From the NCBI RefSeq assembly GCF_041916735.1, contig NZ_JAYRYY010000001.1: DNA of 64,000 nucleotides; one strand, given 5' to 3'. Below the pieces are notes generated by a model. The model did not search any database and was not told the DNA's origin. It saw only the letters and a list, made by a program, of their open reading frames with translations. The position numbers and the translations under genes were made by a program. Shown piece after piece: positions 61,888-64,000 of this stretch (the stretch's first letter is position 1; every line of letters begins with the position of its first letter). Source of the DNA: Zoogloea sp016790385 (GTDB lineage Bacteria; Pseudomonadota; Gammaproteobacteria; Burkholderiales; Rhodocyclaceae).

Positions 61888-62781
61888 CTAGATGCAGACG
61901 AAGCTCACGACCTGCGGGCTGTTCGAGCAGCTTCGGCCGAGGGCAAAATGCCCGCGACCCCGTAGCACGACCTCTTCACGGGAAAGCAGGAACTCCCGTT
62001 CCCCATCGATCTGGACGAAGGTGCCGTTGCTGCTGCGATCAATGAGCACGAACTTGTCGCCACGCAGCTCGATCTCGGCGTGCCGGCGGGATGACTGGGT
62101 GTCCGCGATCACAAGATCGGCGGCGGGGTCGCGGCCGATGCGAGCACTGGGTTTGGTGGCATTCAGGGTGAGTGCCACGGCGTCCAGGTAAAGCCGCAAT
62201 TCGGGCTCGGATTCGAGCAGGAAGTGATCACTCTGGACGATGGTGAGTTCCCCTACGGCCTCGCACATCAGCTCACAGAGTTCGACAGGGCGATTCACGC
62301 CCCGGATGACCCTCGGGGGCAGGGTGTGCAGCACAGACCGCCATTCCGGCCCGAGGCGTCGCGCGGTTTCAGCGGCGGTGATGGCCTTGCCGGGCGACGC
62401 CAGCTCGGCCAGGCGGGCCGCAAAGTTGACGGTGTCGCCGAAGACGTCGGTACCGCTGGCAACAACGGCGCCGAAGTGAAAGCCGATGCGCACGGCAAGG
62501 CGTTGCTCGGGCGCGGCGGGGAGTTCCTTGATGGTCTGGTGAATTGCAAGCGTCGCGTCGGCAGCGGCGTCCGAATCGCGGAACACGGCCATCAGACCGT
62601 CGCCAGTGTGTTTGACTACACGCCCCCCTTTGGTCTCGACGGCAATGCGCATGGCGCGAATGCTCTTGTCGACAACCTCGAAAGCGGATTTATCGCCCAC
62701 GCGCTGGTACAGCTGTGTGCTGCCGACCAGATCGGCAAACAGTACAGCGCACTCGTGAGGAGGAAGCGTGGATTGAGACAT
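61888..62781 (-). CDS. class III adenylate/guanylate cyclase fused to an FHA domain
   Basis: Protein of 297 residues. The cyclase domain (about 5-170) has CAVLFADLVGSTQLYQRVG with a metal Asp, GGRVVKHTGDGLMAVF with the second Asp, and FGDTVNFAARLAELA with the transition-state Asn. The C-terminal FHA domain (about 205-285) has ARIGRDPAADLVIADTQSSRRHAEIEL and DRSSNGTF, which read phosphothreonine. It is soluble. It probably makes cAMP under control of a Ser/Thr kinase signal, by inference; no kinase gene is adjacent. Confidence 0.9.
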   Translation of the reverse strand: MSQSTLPPHECAVLFADLVGSTQLYQRVGDKSAFEVVDKSIRAMRIAVETKGGRVVKHTGDGLMAVFRDSDAAADATLAIHQTIKELPAAPEQRLAVRIGFHFGAVVASGTDVFGDTVNFAARLAELASPGKAITAAETARRLGPEWRSVLHTLPPRVIRGVNRPVELCELMCEAVGELTIVQSDHFLLESEPELRLYLDAVALTLNATKPSARIGRDPAADLVIADTQSSRRHAEIELRGDKFVLIDRSSNGTFVQIDGEREFLLSREEVVLRGRGHFALGRSCSNSPQVVSFVCI

Positions 62782-63048
62782 CAGGTTGCAAACAACTTCG
62801 GAAGCCAGATTTTAGCGGACTTCGTGACTTTATCCGCGCTCGCGAAGGTAACAAATTTATCCTGGACCCTCGATTCTTCCCGCTCACACCCGAAAGCGGC
62901 ACGGAAAATCGGGGGATTTACGCAAATTCCCGTACTTTTCCTTGACCGAACACGCAGCGGATGTGCAGAGGCGATGAGATAATACCGCGTTAGGCCACTG
63001 CCGGCCTGTCGCCAAAGCGGCACTTCACGTCTGTCTGGAAGGGGTTTC
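62782..63048. other. divergent intergenic region
   Basis: About 270 bp between the cyclase-FHA gene and the nitronate monooxygenase-like gene. It should carry both promoters. I saw no convincing promoter boxes, RNA gene or ORF. Confidence 0.4.
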
Positions 63049-64000
63049 ATGAAACGAGTTGATGATTTCCGTTTGCACTTCGGCAAGCAGGAGCTGGTGC
63101 CCATTGTGATCGGCGGCATGGGGGTGGACATCTCCACGGCGGATCTGGCGCTGGAGGCTGCTCGTCTGGGCGGAATCGGTCACATCTCGGACGCGATGGT
63201 GAAGACGGTGGCCGACCGCCGATTCAACACCAAGTTTGTCAAAGATAAACTCAAGCAATACAAGTATAACGTTGCCAATTCGGACAAGTCGGTTGTGCAG
63301 TTTGACCTTGGTCAGCTTGCCGAAGCCACCAGCCTTCACGTGGGAAGAACCATGGAGGCCAAGCGCGGGCCCGGCATGGTTTTTGTGAATTGCATGGAAA
63401 AGCTGACCATGAACGCACCGAAGGAAACCCTTCGGGTGCGCCTTGCCTCGGCGCTGGATGCCGGCGCCGATGGCATCACGCTCGCGGCCGGGCTGCATCT
63501 GGGCTCCTTTGCGTTGATCGAGGATCATCCGCGCTTCCGCGATGCGAAGCTGGGGATCATTGTTTCGTCCCTGCGGGCGCTGCAACTCTTCCTGCGCAAG
63601 AGCGCCCGCACAAACCGCATGCCTGACTATGTGGTGGTCGAAGGCCCGCTGGCCGGCGGTCACCTGGGTTTTGGCATGGATTGGGCCAAGTATGATCTGG
63701 CAACCATCGTTGCCGAGATTCACGCTTGGCTGCTCGCCGAGAAGCTTGACATTCCTCTCATTCCCGCCGGCGGCATCTTTACCGGTAGCGATGCGGTGTC
63801 GTTCCTCGAGAAGGGTGCCGGAGCCGTGCAGGTGGCTACCCGTTTCACGGTGACTCGTGAGTGTGGATTGCCCGAGGATGTGCAGCAGCATTATTTCAAA
63901 GCCAGCGAAGAGGAAATCGTGGTCAATCAGATTTCACCTACCGGCTATCCCATGCGCATGCTGGCCAGCAGTCCGGCGATCGGGTCAGGCATTCGACCCA
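63049..64000 (+). CDS. nitronate monooxygenase/2-nitropropane dioxygenase-like flavoprotein (partial, 3' end cut)
   Basis: First 317 residues of a gene that continues past the window. It starts MKRVDDFRLHFGKQELVPIVIGGMGVDIST, then IGHISDAMV, and the FMN-binding regions VVVEGPLAGGHLGFG and IPLIPAGGIFTGSDAVSFLEKGAGAVQVATRF. This TIM-barrel family oxidises alkyl nitronates; other members act as enoyl reductases, so the exact reaction is uncertain. GGAAGGGG ribosome binding site before ATG 63049. Confidence 0.88.
   Translation, partial: MKRVDDFRLHFGKQELVPIVIGGMGVDISTADLALEAARLGGIGHISDAMVKTVADRRFNTKFVKDKLKQYKYNVANSDKSVVQFDLGQLAEATSLHVGRTMEAKRGPGMVFVNCMEKLTMNAPKETLRVRLASALDAGADGITLAAGLHLGSFALIEDHPRFRDAKLGIIVSSLRALQLFLRKSARTNRMPDYVVVEGPLAGGHLGFGMDWAKYDLATIVAEIHAWLLAEKLDIPLIPAGGIFTGSDAVSFLEKGAGAVQVATRFTVTRECGLPEDVQQHYFKASEEEIVVNQISPTGYPMRMLASSPAIGSGIRP

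Noticed and set aside
62942..62985. TTGACC and GATAAT-like boxes before the nitronate monooxygenase gene
   Set aside because: The spacing is about 30 bp, too long for a sigma-70 promoter.

Overview
The window is a GC-rich chromosomal segment of a betaproteobacterium, most likely of the Rhodocyclales (Azoarcus/Thauera/Azospira type). I infer this from gene families and gene order seen together: rpsP-rimM-trmD-rplS, xseB-ispA-dxs beside a Rieske oxygenase, ribF-ileS-lspA-fkpB-ispH, DUF2486-like/holC/pepA divergent from lptFG, and a sigma factor/DUF3619/DUF3106/RDD cassette. No rRNA, CRISPR array, insertion sequence or phage gene was seen. There is one tRNA gene, tRNA-Leu(CAA).

Layout. 1-5.9 kb: a lipoprotein, sixA, a CYTH-CHAD protein, soxZ and soxY, moaC, and a BepA-like M48 metalloprotease. 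5.9-10.4 kb: a tightly packed seven-gene minus-strand operon encoding a roadblock/LC7 protein, a PAS protein, a cytosolic PhnD-like binding protein, two poorly known proteins (one with a receiver-like N-terminus), an MglA-like GTPase and a protein with a second roadblock-like domain. This is the best candidate for an undescribed signalling system. 10.6-18.5 kb: a tusA-like gene, valS, holC, pepA and lptFG. 18.5-20.7 kb: the sigma-factor cassette. 20.7-26.7 kb: branched-chain amino acid genes ilvI-ilvH-ilvC, pssA and leuA. 26.7-30.5 kb: a DUF2069 protein, wrbA, a YihY protein and a large unknown protein. 30.6-32.8 kb: the rpsP operon. 32.8-38 kb: folE2, dxs, ispA, xseB and a lone Rieske oxygenase.

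38-52.1 kb: a complete Lap-type biofilm adhesion locus. It has a TolC-like outer-membrane channel with an unusual C-terminal NTF2-like extension, the periplasmic protease LapG, the degenerate GGDEF/EAL receptor LapD, a giant RTX adhesin with an N-terminal retention module, a LuxR-type regulator, and a type I secretion adaptor and ABC transporter. In the known model, LapD bound to c-di-GMP sequesters LapG; when c-di-GMP falls, LapG cuts the adhesin near its N-terminus and releases it. The adhesin contains a 100-N assembly gap inside near-identical repeats, so its true length is unknown.

52.4-60.6 kb: housekeeping genes ispH, fkpB, lspA, ileS, ribF, tgt and queA. 60.7-64 kb: tRNA-Leu, an alpha/beta hydrolase, an adenylate/guanylate cyclase-FHA fusion, and a nitronate monooxygenase-like gene cut by the window end.
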